Source: Hydra vulgaris (taxonomy: Eukaryota; Cnidaria; Hydrozoa; Anthoathecata; Hydridae). From it: a DNA stretch of 64,000 nt. How positions within the stretch are numbered: the first letter of the stretch is position 1; every line of letters starts with the position of its first letter. Under the pieces are notes generated by a model. That model was given only the letters and a program-made list of their open reading frames with translations, searched no databases and was not told where the DNA came from. Shown here in pieces: positions 11,340 through 22,600 of the stretch. The stretch lies in the NCBI RefSeq assembly GCF_038396675.1, contig NC_088928.1, positions 59,263,501-59,327,500 on the forward strand, written 5' to 3'. A program made the translations under genes and the position numbers.

Positions 11340-12476
11340 ACTTCATAATATTCAAATTTTTTATTAGTATATTACATACCTTTTTATTATTACTTAATGA
11401 TTACTTTTATTACTCCTGTGTACAATGTTTTCTTTAACATAAAACAAAAACTTATCCAACTTGTATATTAACTTGCCTCTGGGACAAAAGTCTTTAAAAA
11501 CCTGGAAAATATAATTACGCTATTTTAGCACACAAGAACACGTGCATATGTGAGAAAACTAAAGTTTACTTCAGTACCATCAAAATACGCTTTCTCGATA
11601 GCTGGGCATGTGGTTAAACGACGGCGTGCATCTTTGGCGAAACAGTCGACACGTTAGTATTTCTAAACCGTAATTGGTACTTAAAGTAAAATTAAAAAAC
11701 GATAGAAAATGTTTCTTTAAAAAAACATTTCAAAATAAGTGACATTATTGAATTAAAAGCTTTTGACTATTTATAAGAACAAATCTTTAATAGGGCGGGT
11801 ATCTGTTAAAAACATATTTTTTTAACGGATACCCGCCCGTTCGTTCGACAGGTACCCAGGCAGGCATTTTCACAATTTTCGACCTAATGCTTAGTAGAGT
11901 AAAGAGCGTTTTAGAAGTAAAGAGCGATTATGGTGAGTAACTAAAAAATAATCCAATTCGTTTTGTTTATATTTTAGGTTAATCTGTTACTTTTAAACTT
12001 TTTTTTTATTGTTAAAACTTATGAAATTACATTTTCAAAATATCTTAGCATATCCGGTTTTCAAAAGATGGAAAAAAACAAAACTTAACGGAACATCGTA
12101 TTTTTACATTTTGTGCAAAAAATTAAAAACATTTTAGTATAAAACTTTTTTTAAATTAGATTATTAAGAACATAAAATAAAACAAATTTATACCGTAAAG
12201 TAAAATATATTAAGAAACAACAAAAAATTTCATGCAACTGTACTTGTATAACGCAAAGATGATAAACTACAACCTGTTATAAACCTGCTATAAACTTTTG
12301 TAAAAAATCATACTGTGTTTCTTAAAAAGAATTTAAAGTCTATATACAATATATCGAGTGTTAAGTGACAATAAGTATAAAATAATGTCATTTAATAATT
12401 TAAAGATTATAAAAATTTTAACACCATTATGACAAAAATTTATAAAAAATAGTATATATATAAACGTGTGTGTATG

Positions 12477-12516
<40 letters not shown>

Positions 12517-12640
12517 TAAATATATGTTGAATTTGAAAACTTATGTAAAGGATTTTATTTTAGTATTTTATAAGTTAATGCAGCAAATAATGTTTGTCAA
12601 AGGAAACTACCAAATATACTAGTAAAAACTATCAAATTAT
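11340..12640. other. Non-coding stretch with one GC-rich hairpin and a (TA)n run
   Basis: No gene is recognised. It contains the hairpin at 11793-11838 and a short (TA)n run around 12471-12520. Confidence 0.5.
11793..11838. repeat. GC-rich hairpin, 19-bp arms, 8-nt loop
   Basis: GGGCGGGTATCTGTTAAAA pairs with TTTTAACGGATACCCGCCC with one mismatch. Its GC content is unusual here. The opposing GGGCGGGTA/TACCCGCCC arms could be the ends of a very small element. Confidence 0.85.
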
Positions 12641-12642
12641 AT

Positions 12643-12778
12643 CAGTGGCGTATTTGAGAGGGTAATTAAGGAAAGTATTAAGGAAAACTTGATTGTTTCC
12701 CCTGCCAATAAAAAAATATTAAATTTAAGAAACACATCTATACATGTTCGCTCTCAAAACTTTATATATACGCCACTG
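12643..12778. mobile_element. hAT-type MITE, 136 bp
   Basis: It starts CAGTGGCGTATTTGAGAG and ends with the inverse of CAGTGGCGTATAT, with GAGAG matched further inside. The flanking octamers AATTATAT and AAATATAT differ at one position, supporting an 8-bp target duplication. Confidence 0.65.
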
Positions 12779-13368
12779 AAATATATAAGAATTAAATGTA
12801 TGAAACAAAGTAGTCTTAAAAAATTAGCTGTGAGTTAATAGCGAATTTAATGCAAATGATTATATAATGCAAGCTTTTTTTTCTTCGCTAATTTATGGAG
12901 ATAAAAGAAAAGAATAACTAAATTTGTTTTAAAATAAGTGTTGCGGAAAAGATAAAACAACTCTTTTGCTTAAACGCAAACGAAATTTAGGGAGAAAATA
13001 GCGTTTTGTTTAAAACGCACCTTTATTTAAACTTCAGCAAAACTTTATCCTATAATAGGCTGATGAACTTGTTTTGACCGTCGGTAAATTTATTCGATTG
13101 CCTCAAAAAAGATTACGTCATAAGCTAAAAATTAAAATCAAAATTAAATATAAAAACCCGTAAAACCATTTGATTTTAAAACAGGAAAAAAATTACCTCT
13201 GATTAATAGATTCACATTTAAATTCACGCAAAGCAAACACGTTGTCAGAGATCACCTTCGCTTCGTTTACGTTCTCGTTGTCATTACCTATTAAATTAAA
13301 TACAAAATATTGAATACATAGCAAACACATGGCGTTATTTCGACGTCGATAAAACGACATAATATATA

Positions 13369-13583
<215 letters not shown>

Positions 13584-15242
13584 CAGTGGTGACAATATAA
13601 ATAGCACACTTTCATGACCAGTTGGTTTAACATTTTGATATCAAGTTTTATGTTTTTAAAGCAATTGCTATTATTTTTTATAGCATCTACAATGCTTACT
13701 TTTTTGAACGGAACTTCTCATTTGACTTTTGTAGCTATCAAAATCGCTTGTTTTAAGCATTTTAGCAGTCGCGTTTAAATTTTTGAGGTCATTTTAAATA
13801 GCACACATTTGCTTTTTCTTAAAAATAAACCAAAGTTCTTATATTATATCAAAAGAAAATTACTAAAGTCAGTATTTTAAGGATAAACTTGTACTTCATT
13901 TTGCAAAAATCATATTCTTTTAACTATGGGACAAAGAAAACATGGGACAGATGCCTTTTGAGGACCAGTACAGGCTTCAAGATCAAGAATTGAACAACTC
14001 TGAAATAGCTCGAAGATTGGGTTGTTATTGTAAAAAAGTTATCATTACTATTAATTTATTTAACAATACTGGTTCATTAAGCAACAGAAAACGCAAGTCT
14101 TGCGAACGAAAAACAGCCCCCACAAAAGACGCAGCCATTCTCCGTATTGCTAAGCTAAATGCTTTTGCTGACGCACCAAAAATTAAACATCAAATCGCTC
14201 AAAATTTACTAGTCAATGTGTCTGTCAGCACTGTCAAAAGTCGTTCACGCGAAAATAAGCTGTTTGGAAGAGTTGCCCGAAAAAAACCAATGGTCTCTAA
14301 ACGCAATCTCGTCAGTCGTTTGAAGTTTGCAAAACAGTACATACACAAGGAGTTATGTTTTTTGAAAAATTTGCTTTAGACCGACGAGTCTAAGTTCAAT
14401 TGCTTTGGATACGACAGAAAACAATATGGTTGTTATCCCCAAAACCAAGAACTCAGCCATCGGTATGCAAGGTATACAGTGGTGGCAAGATGATTGTTTG
14501 GGGCAGTTTTTCATGGTGTGGCATGGGCTCGTTGCATAGAATTCAAGGGACAATGGATCAACACATGTACAAAGAAATACTAGAAAACGCCATGTTGCCT
14601 TATGCCAAGGAAAATTTATCTTAGGTTTGGAAATTCCAACAAGAAAATGACCCAAAGCACATGCCCAAAAGTGTTAAAATGTGGTTTAACGCTAACAAGA
14701 TTGATGTTTTGAAGTGGCCCTGACAGTCACTGGACCTTAATCCGAAAGAAAATTTGTGAAAAGAATTTGACAGAAACATAAATCGATCAACTGCAACAAA
14801 TTTAGATTAATTTTGGATTGAAATAAAGGCTGTATGGGACGCCATTATGCCTGAACAATGCCAAAAATTGATCTTGTCAATGGGCCGTTGTTGTGAAGCA
14901 GTTATTGACTCAAAAGGATACACCACTAAATATTAATTTACCTCAAATAAAGTTTTTTTTAACTATTTATACAAAGAACTTCTATGATTTTTATAGCAAA
15001 GGGACAAAATGATAATTCTTTAACAGGGTGTGCTATTTAAATTGCCCCCTTATTCTGTACCTCTAAATCATTTATATGATCGAATTTTTTTTAACTAAGT
15101 TTATTTTTTTACTCAGTAATGTTATCTTCTAAAACTAATATTTTATTAGGCTAAAAAATTTAGATCTCAAAAACTCAGATCTCCAGAAAATATATCATTA
15201 CATATTAAACATTAACCTGTGCTATTTATTTTGTCGCCACTA
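13584..15242 (+). mobile_element. Tc1-like transposon, 1.66 kb, dead
   Basis: The left end CAGTGGTGACAATATAAATA and the right end, read inversely as TAGTGGCGACAAAATAAATA, are about 25-bp inverted repeats continuing as GCACA. TA follows the right end. The interior encodes one decayed Tc1-type transposase on the plus strand. Confidence 0.8.
13942..14935 (+). pseudogene. Tc1-like transposase, decayed
   Basis: An N-terminal helix-turn-helix (NNSEIARRLGC) and a long linker are open to 14379. After a stop comes TDESKFNCFG, the first Asp block of the DDE core. The second block reads FQQENDPKHM near 14640, where the usual QDND is ENDP. The third is a damaged WPxQSLDLNPKENL near 14720. The C-terminal KGYTTKY and stop are present at about 14935. 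At least three stops and two frame changes occur. The sequence lacks an intact DD34E triad. Confidence 0.75.
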
Positions 15243-15649
15243 TACATATATATATACATAAATATATATACACACATACATATATACATATTTGGAGACA
15301 ATAACTTGACACCTTTAATAATTATAGCACGTCTGAAACTACATCCTAAATTACTATATTTTGAATTAAGGATTGCAACAATTTTCTTTTATTATTGTTT
15401 TTAGCTTTTAATAAATATCATTTACAGACTTTTTCATTTCAACCAAAAAGTATTTTTATATCAAATCATAAAGTTATGTTACCAGTTTTATGTAATTTTT
15501 AACACATAAAAATTATAATTCTACCGAATATTATTGCATGATAATATGGAAAATAAACCTTATACCCATTAGTTATTAAAACCAAATAAACATTTTGAGC
15601 ATATTTGCACAACAATTATACTTCTTTTTTGAATTCAAGGATGGCTTTT

Positions 15650-17710
15650 TTTAAAATGAGTGCAAACCCCAAGAAATTTTATATCTAATGCAATGACGAG
15701 TGATGTCATTGAAAAAATAGATTATATAGAGATTAACATTAGATTATTTGATACTGTTTTAAAGTGTTTAAAAATAAAATGCTTTTATCAAACATTTGAG
15801 AAAAATCGGCAGCGCTTCATGTACACCTACTCAACTTGGATAAGTAAAAGTTTTGAATTTACTGATCCCATATTTTTCGCTTTTATAAAATTCAAGAAGT
15901 GAACGAGAAATTACATATACATAAAGCTAAAAGATATGGTATTGTTATTAAGCGGGTATGCGACAAGTCAAAGCAAAAGCGATATAAGCAGAGGTTTATG
16001 GAGAAGAATTTAAACAATGAAAGTTTGTTTAATACTTCAATGGTTTCAATATCAATTTTCTGTGATATGTGATACCAAAACCATCATTTGGAAAAACCCT
16101 GCCACATCATCTAGAAGGTATTGTCGACCCATCTAACTTGTTTTAGAGATGGAATCAACAAATTTAATAACTAAAGAAGTTAATGCTATAAAACAACAAA
16201 TTGAAATGCTTTCGCCCATCAATCTCTTGCAGATCTTGAAATAGCAATAATACTAACAATGATACTTTGCATGATAGACGGAAAAGCTTGCAATGCGCTG
16301 CACAGTGACTCAGAAAGGTAAAAAAATGGCCAAAATTCAAAATTTGAAAAAATTCTTTTTGATATAAAAAATCAATCTAAACTATTGAAATATCTGTAGT
16401 TTACTATTAATTAAATAAAAATGAATCGGTTTTCCTTCTTAACGTGCTTAAACACCACCAATATGTGTTTAGGTATAAAACAAAAAAAATGTGAATTTCG
16501 CAACATTTTTACTTTATGTACATAGTCAGATTATTATTACAGAGTGAAAATACCAAAAGAGACATAATTTTGAGATTCAAAAAGGTCAATCTATCTATTA
16601 TTAGCAACGATCCAAAATTAAATTGGAATGTTTATAAATTTTACAATTTAATTTTTTCATAATGAAAAACCACGAAAGTTATTTAATTTAAGCCATTTTC
16701 TAGAAATATAAAAAACATTATCTCAAAATGCCTACAAGCGCCTACCCTCCCTCTTTTTTCCTCCATTTTTATGATTGTCAGAAGCAATTTAAATAACTTC
16801 CTGAATAATTTAGTAGCACAAACTTGCCCCATTGTCCTTAATGTCTATAAAAGTCAAGCTACTATATGCTTACCTACCATTTTAAGTTTAACTTAGGTTA
16901 TAGAGGAAAAAATAAAAAATTTAAAATAAAAATTGGTATAAATAAGATTTAAAATAAAAATTGTTACGAAAAACTGGTATAAATAAAATTTGAAACATTG
17001 GTCTAAAATTTAAAATAAAAATAGCATTGGAAAAATATTTTGGCTGTTTTCTGATCTCTTTGAGGCACAGTGCACTATTATTGTGTTCTTCGGCACAATG
17101 CTGCTATTTATGTGGGGCATAACCTACTGAAATGAATAATATAAATACATTATCAAAAAAAGAAGTAAATAAAGATTGTCTTTCATTTGGATTACCACCT
17201 CTTCACGCCTGGATCTATGCAAGACTTAATTAAGCCATTGGGAATTACACTAGAATGCAAAAAATTCATGTCATAAAATCATTTTGGAAATATTTGAAAT
17301 CTATGCAAGAGAAACTTGAGAATTATACATTCAACAATATGTATGCCTGTTAGCCTTCGATAAGTTTTATTTCATGAAACTATGGAAACATGCATTCATC
17401 CTATCAGACAGTTTTTAGAAAAGGCTCAAGAGGCTCAGAATAAACATAACAGGCTGTATAGGGAACAATTTACTAGGAAAACATTACAAATAGACACAAA
17501 TTAGGATTTGTTAAAGAGGCATTTGATTACTTCAGATTTGGCTATAGCAAGTTTGAGAACATGTCCAAATACTAAGAAGCTTAAAATGACTACTAAATTG
17601 TTTAGTTTATTAGAAAGCTAGCAAGGTGAGACAGTTTTAGAAAATAAAGATTCTATGGACATATTTGAGAACTCATTTGAAAAATATGAACCAGTATTTC
17701 CTGACTAATT
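15650..17710 (+). pseudogene. Decayed transposon-type protein, family uncharacterised
   Basis: Two separated parts of one old ORF are visible on the plus strand. The first (15660-16170) contains an open 80-residue frame and then TSRRYCRPI near 16110. The second (17160-17705) contains LSFGLPPLHAWI, AQEAQNKHNRLYREQFTRK and TSDLAIASLRTCPNTKKL, interrupted by stops. I associate PLHAxI and the EAQ-x-x-x-K block with a repeat-family protein common in cnidarian genomes, from memory only. The inverted-repeat element at 16301-17072 separates the parts. Confidence 0.35.
16301..17072. mobile_element. Non-autonomous DNA transposon, CACAGTGACTCA ends
   Basis: The left end CACAGTGACTCAGAAAGG and the right end, read inversely as CACTGTGCCTCAAAGAG, are imperfect inverted repeats. 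Both lead into GCCAAAAT about 30 bp in. The 772-bp interior shows no coding sequence. It splits the older transposon protein around it. The ends resemble, but are not identical to, those at 8927-10482. Confidence 0.5.
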
Positions 17711-17974
17711 GAGTAATTTATTTTATTTGATAAAAATTGTATTTCCTTATTTAAGTGTAAAAAAAAGTCAAAAAAACGCCAAATTTTTTTAAAAATAAAA
17801 TCAGAAATTTCTTGATTTACTCATTTAATTTTCATTATTTTGTATTTTATAAATTGTATGCCTACAATTGTGCTATAAGTAAGCAAAACTACAGTTTATT
17901 TTTTGCATTTTTTAAATTCTTTTTTGAAGTTAATTTTTAAATGACCAAAGTTACATTGCTATGATGTTAAAGAT

Positions 17975-18190
17975 TATATTATGTTAAAGGTGATATTATG
18001 TTAAAGGTGATATTATGTTAAAGGTGATATTATGTTAAAGGTGATATTATGTTAAAGGTGATAATATGTTAAAGGTGATAATATGTTAAAGGTGATATTA
18101 TGTTGAAGGTGATATTATGTTGAAGGTGATATTATGTTAAAGGTGATATTATGTTGAAGGTGATATTATGTTAAAGGTGATATTATGTTA
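17975..18190. repeat. 17-bp minisatellite, about 12 copies
   Basis: The unit GTGATATTATGTTAAAG is repeated with rare variants (TTGAAG for TTAAAG, AATATG for ATTATG). It lies about 200 bp beyond the stop codon of the PPP1R37 gene, possibly in or just after its 3' UTR. Confidence 0.95.
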
Positions 18191-18383
18191 AATAAGAAAA
18201 ATAGTAATAATAATAAACTAAATTTCTAGACTTTAAAAGTAATTTTGGTTTTTTTGAAAATGAATGTTTAGTGGTAAAACATTCCTGTTTAAATTTAAAT
18301 GCCTATGAAAATGATACAAACAATATGGAATATAATTATAACAAGTTACTAAAATAAATTCAATCTTATTTTATATTAATATA

Positions 18384-19664
18384 TTAAAACAAACCTTTAG
18401 CTGGAAGATTATATGTGTTATCAAGCATTTCTGTAGTGAAAAAATTGATAGAAAAAGAAGTACTGGAGGACGATACACTGTCTAAATTACATGTAACTGA
18501 AAATGAATCACCCTCAAGTTCATCACAGAAATCTTTTAAATCAGTTTTTAATAAACCTTGTGTTGTTTGGAGTTTGGTTGTCTTTTCTAAATCGTTAAAA
18601 GTTGTGTCTGTTAACAATATGCTAGGTGTCTTGATTAATGTATCATCATTATGTATATTGGTATTCATAATTTTGCCTTTTGAAATTAAGTCTTGTTTTA
18701 TAGAAATATCATCATAAGTTTTTTTTATCATATGTTCTTCTTTAAAAAAATTATCACCTGAAGTTTTTAATGTTAAGTGTTCTTCTAAAGAAGAAAAGTC
18801 ACCAGAAGTTCTCATTTCAATAAAACAAAGACTATTATCAACTTGTGAAGATAGATTTAAACTATCAATTCTATCAAATGCATTGTCACTACTTTTCATG
18901 TAAATAAACTCATTATCATTTTCTAACTGCAGAATACTTGTTGAATTATGATTGGCTTCAGAATGATTATTGTCTAAAATTACTTCAGAAGCATGATTAT
19001 TTGAAATAGCTACAGAGAAGTTATTGTCTGTATTAACTTCAGGGGAGAGTTTGTCTGAGGTGACTTCAAAAGAACAATTGTCAGGAGTGTTTTTAAATGA
19101 CAGTTGGTTTTCATGTTCTGTATTACTATTATATACATTAGGTAATTCAAAACTCTTAGCATCAAATTGTTCTTTAGAATTATTTCGCTTTAACTGTAAG
19201 TCAATATTTGCCACATTATTTGCAATTTTATTTGCTACATCTGCTGCGTGATTACCCAAAGTATCTAAAATTTTTGTTACTGAAAACCTAGACTCACGTT
19301 TTGACAGCTGATCATTCGGATTTGTTATATTTAAGATGTTTTGAGGTTTCTGAACAGAGCCTGAGATTACAGAGTCAGTGTTATTTTGCAATAAATCTGA
19401 AGATGTTTCTGTAGTTGTATGATTGTTTTGTTGTTCATTAAAATTATCTTCTTTGTTCTGAACAGGACTGAATGGAATAATAGGTTGTTTTAATTCCTCT
19501 GGGTGAAAAATATCTTTACCAACAATATTATTGGCTAAACTACAACTGGATTCTGAAGTTGAAAGGCTAACAGAAAACGGAATAGTAGACGTATTAAGCT
19601 GTTTATTTCGATGACAATAATTATAAATATCAACCAATACTGTTTGAATAACTGACTCCATTCC
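18384..19664 (-). CDS. PPP1R37: PPP1R37 exon 10: low-complexity tail and stop
   Basis: The acceptor TTAG precedes GGAATGGAG, and the frame runs 426 codons to a TAA at 18384. The first part ([20 protein letters not shown]) matches the helix after the last LRR in PPP1R37. The rest is a polar, acidic tail with degenerate repeats such as [15 protein letters not shown] / [15 protein letters not shown] and a run of xxDNxxSEV units. Vertebrate orthologues also end in a long disordered acidic region, but no sequence match is visible. A weak donor-like AAAG/GTTTGT just before the stop could allow a different 3' end. No clear AATAAA was located within the next 150 bp. Confidence 0.85.
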   Translation of the reverse strand, partial: GMESVIQTVLVDIYNYCHRNKQLNTSTIPFSVSLSTSESSCSLANNIVGKDIFHPEELKQPIIPFSPVQNKEDNFNEQQNNHTTTETSSDLLQNNTDSVISGSVQKPQNILNITNPNDQLSKRESRFSVTKILDTLGNHAADVANKIANNVANIDLQLKRNNSKEQFDAKSFELPNVYNSNTEHENQLSFKNTPDNCSFEVTSDKLSPEVNTDNNFSVAISNNHASEVILDNNHSEANHNSTSILQLENDNEFIYMKSSDNAFDRIDSLNLSSQVDNSLCFIEMRTSGDFSSLEEHLTLKTSGDNFFKEEHMIKKTYDDISIKQDLISKGKIMNTNIHNDDTLIKTPSILLTDTTFNDLEKTTKLQTTQGLLKTDLKDFCDELEGDSFSVTCNLDSVSSSSTSFSINFFTTEMLDNTYNLPAKGLF

Positions 19665-22600
19665 CTAACCATTAAAATGAAACATTAAACACTGCTCACC
19701 TATAGAAAACTAAAAGAACTTGAAAATTAACGAAAAATTTAAATTATGTATTTAATGTTTTGCTAAAGCAAGTTTGTGTTTCTTTTTCTTAAAAAATTAA
19801 TAATACCGGCTCCTTCTTTATAGCTTTATCTAAATCAAGCTTTGTTAAAGATTGATTTACTTTCAGAGCCATTGAAAATGCCATTAAACCTGCCACTTGC
19901 AACTCATTACCCCTCAGGTCGATTCTAGTTAAAGTTAAGCTATCAGCTAACACCTCAGCCAATGCAACTGCACCTTAAGTTGTAAAAAAGATAATGCATA
20001 ATATATATTGTTAAAAAGTTGTAAAAAAGTTTGAATAAGAATAAAGATAAATAATAGTTAAATTTTAATTAATATGTAAAAATAGAAAAATACCATATCT
20101 TACCTTCACTCCCAATTTTAGTATTTAAAAATCCAACTTTTTTAAGTGATTTATTTTTTATAAGTCCATGTTTGAGCTTTTGCATTCCTAAATCACCGAT
20201 CCGATTTTGTCCGAGGTTTAATGCTTTAATTGATCTTGTTTTGATCTAAAAATTTAAAGACAAAAAAATCAAAACCCTAACTTCTAACCAAAAAAAAAAA
20301 AAAAAATACTGTACCATGATATAAAAAAAAGTTTTGTATTTTGAATTTAAAATTAAATAGATTTTCAACATATCATTTAATCATGACATATTCATAAGTT
20401 TCATAATTCTTACTTTTTATCAAAAATATAAGAATTATAAACCTATACCCTCTATCAAAAGTACACACTTGTTTATTCATTATTGTCCACTGACACTGTT
20501 TAAAACTGACAATGTTTGTATTTCAGAGTTATAAGATTAGAAGGATGATGTGTAAAAAATAGCTAAACTTAAGACTGCATTCATTGTTACACAGAACAAC
20601 TTACTATTTATTAATTTTAAATCAGAATATTTAAACTTTTTTATTTTTCATCATTATTAAACTATTTTGTATTTTGTAACTAAACTTTTTAACTAAATAT
20701 GTACTAAGCTTAAATTTTTAACTAAATACGTACTAAACTAAACTTTTTTAACTAAATACATACTGAACTTAAATTTTTAACTAAACACATACTAAACATA
20801 AACTTTTAACTAAATATGTACTAAACTTAAATTTTTAACTAAATACATACTAAAATTGCATGGAATAAAATTCTTGTTTAGTCAAAACTGAATTGTATTG
20901 GAAAAACATAAACATAATTATCAGTTTCAGGCCCAAGTAAGTTCAATTTTTATCACCCTTAAAAAAACAACAGAAAAGCTGCAAAGAATCGAACTTTTAC
21001 TCTTTCACCATGTTTGTTTAGTTAACAAAATATAAATAATAAATACAATAATAATAAAGTTTAAATATAAAATTTATAAATAAAACGTTAAAATGAGTTT
21101 ATATTACAAAATTACAAATGTTTTAAGTGAGAAAATACTTTCTACTGTAAAAGCAAAAAGTATTGTTCAAAGTTCACATGCAAAGTAGTATTAAGCATTT
21201 TGTATATAAATTTATATTAAATGTATATAAATTTCAAAAAGGACCAACAAAAAAAAAAAAACAATTTTGTGCCTTCTTTTTAAAAAAATAATTTTTAAAA
21301 CAACTATTATTTCAAAGGTTGCCTTTTTATACAACCAAACTAATCTACTACACTAAATCTACCACCCTACATAATACAAAATTGAAGCAAGCCTAAACTT
21401 AACATGCAGCTTATCTGCATTTATAGTTAAAATGATAGTATATGACCATCTATGAAAAATTTATGGATAATAAGTTAAGACTACATAGCCATCCACTAAA
21501 GATAATTTCATTTAAATTAATAAAGGAAAAAAATTCAAACGTAAAACTTTTTTATGTTTGAACATTTTTTTTAAATTCTTAGTTCAATTTTTTATTTCAA
21601 ATTAAGTGCAAATAAAACCAGACCTAAAAATTACTGTCTTAAAAATTAATTAGTAATTATTAATTAGTATTATTCTATTAATGTAATGCCTTTAATAGTG
21701 ATAATTCAGTATTATACCTGAATATCAATGAGTTAATTAAAATTTGTTAATTTAAATGAGTTAATTAAAATTGTTAATTTAAATGAGTTAATTAAAATTG
21801 TTAATTTAAATGAGTTAATTTAAATTTGTTCAGTCAAAAGGTTTTTGAAAACTTCATTTTCTTACAAACTGATTGATATAAGGATACCATATGATATTAA
21901 CTAAGTTTCCTACAAAAATTTTATAAATATGTGACGGATGCATATTTTTTCCTGATTAATCCAAAAAAAAAAAAGCCATTAGAAAATACTATATCATATT
22001 GGGTATTAAAAATTCATTTACTTTATGTTTCTAGCTGATTCACATTTTTTAAGAATATCTTTTTAAAAAAATGTTTAAAAAAATCATATCAAATTTATGA
22101 TCACCTTATTGCAAGAGCTTACCATGGTTTCATGAATCTATGACTCGTTCATGGATTCATAAATTTATGAATGGTTTCTTGAACCTATGGCTGTCAATAT
22201 TAGAATATATAACTTGACAAAATATCAAGCAACTTTATCAGCAATATTTTTAGCCCAAATATCAGTTGCCTCATATATCTGTCAAAGCTACATTAGTGCA
22301 ACTCACCAAACCTTCTGCAAGATAACTCATGCCTTCATGAGTTAATCCAGTGTTCCAAATGATTAAAGAACAAAGTCCACCGCCAAATGGTTGATCTGCT
22401 TGATCTGATAGCCCATTGCTAATATGAGCAAGACCAATATCCTGAATAAAAAAAACAACCAAATGTTTACAACAACAACAACAATAATAATAAAGATAAT
22501 AGTTATACATACATATATACAGTGGCGAGCAAAATAATAGGTGCGAACCAAAAAATTAACAAATACGAGAATATCTTTGAAACAAATAAAATAAAAATTT

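Noticed and set aside
18370..18384. Eleventh PPP1R37 exon via the AAAG/GTTTGT site
   Set aside because: The in-frame TAA follows directly and no downstream coding block fits; kept only as a note.
18415..19251. Plus-strand open frames opposite PPP1R37 exon 10
   Set aside because: They are antisense shadows of the long minus-strand exon, with no splice or start context.
19661..19661. ATG at 19661 as start of a separate single-exon gene
   Set aside because: An acceptor three bases upstream and in-phase continuity with exon 9 show it is an internal Met of the PPP1R37 tail exon.
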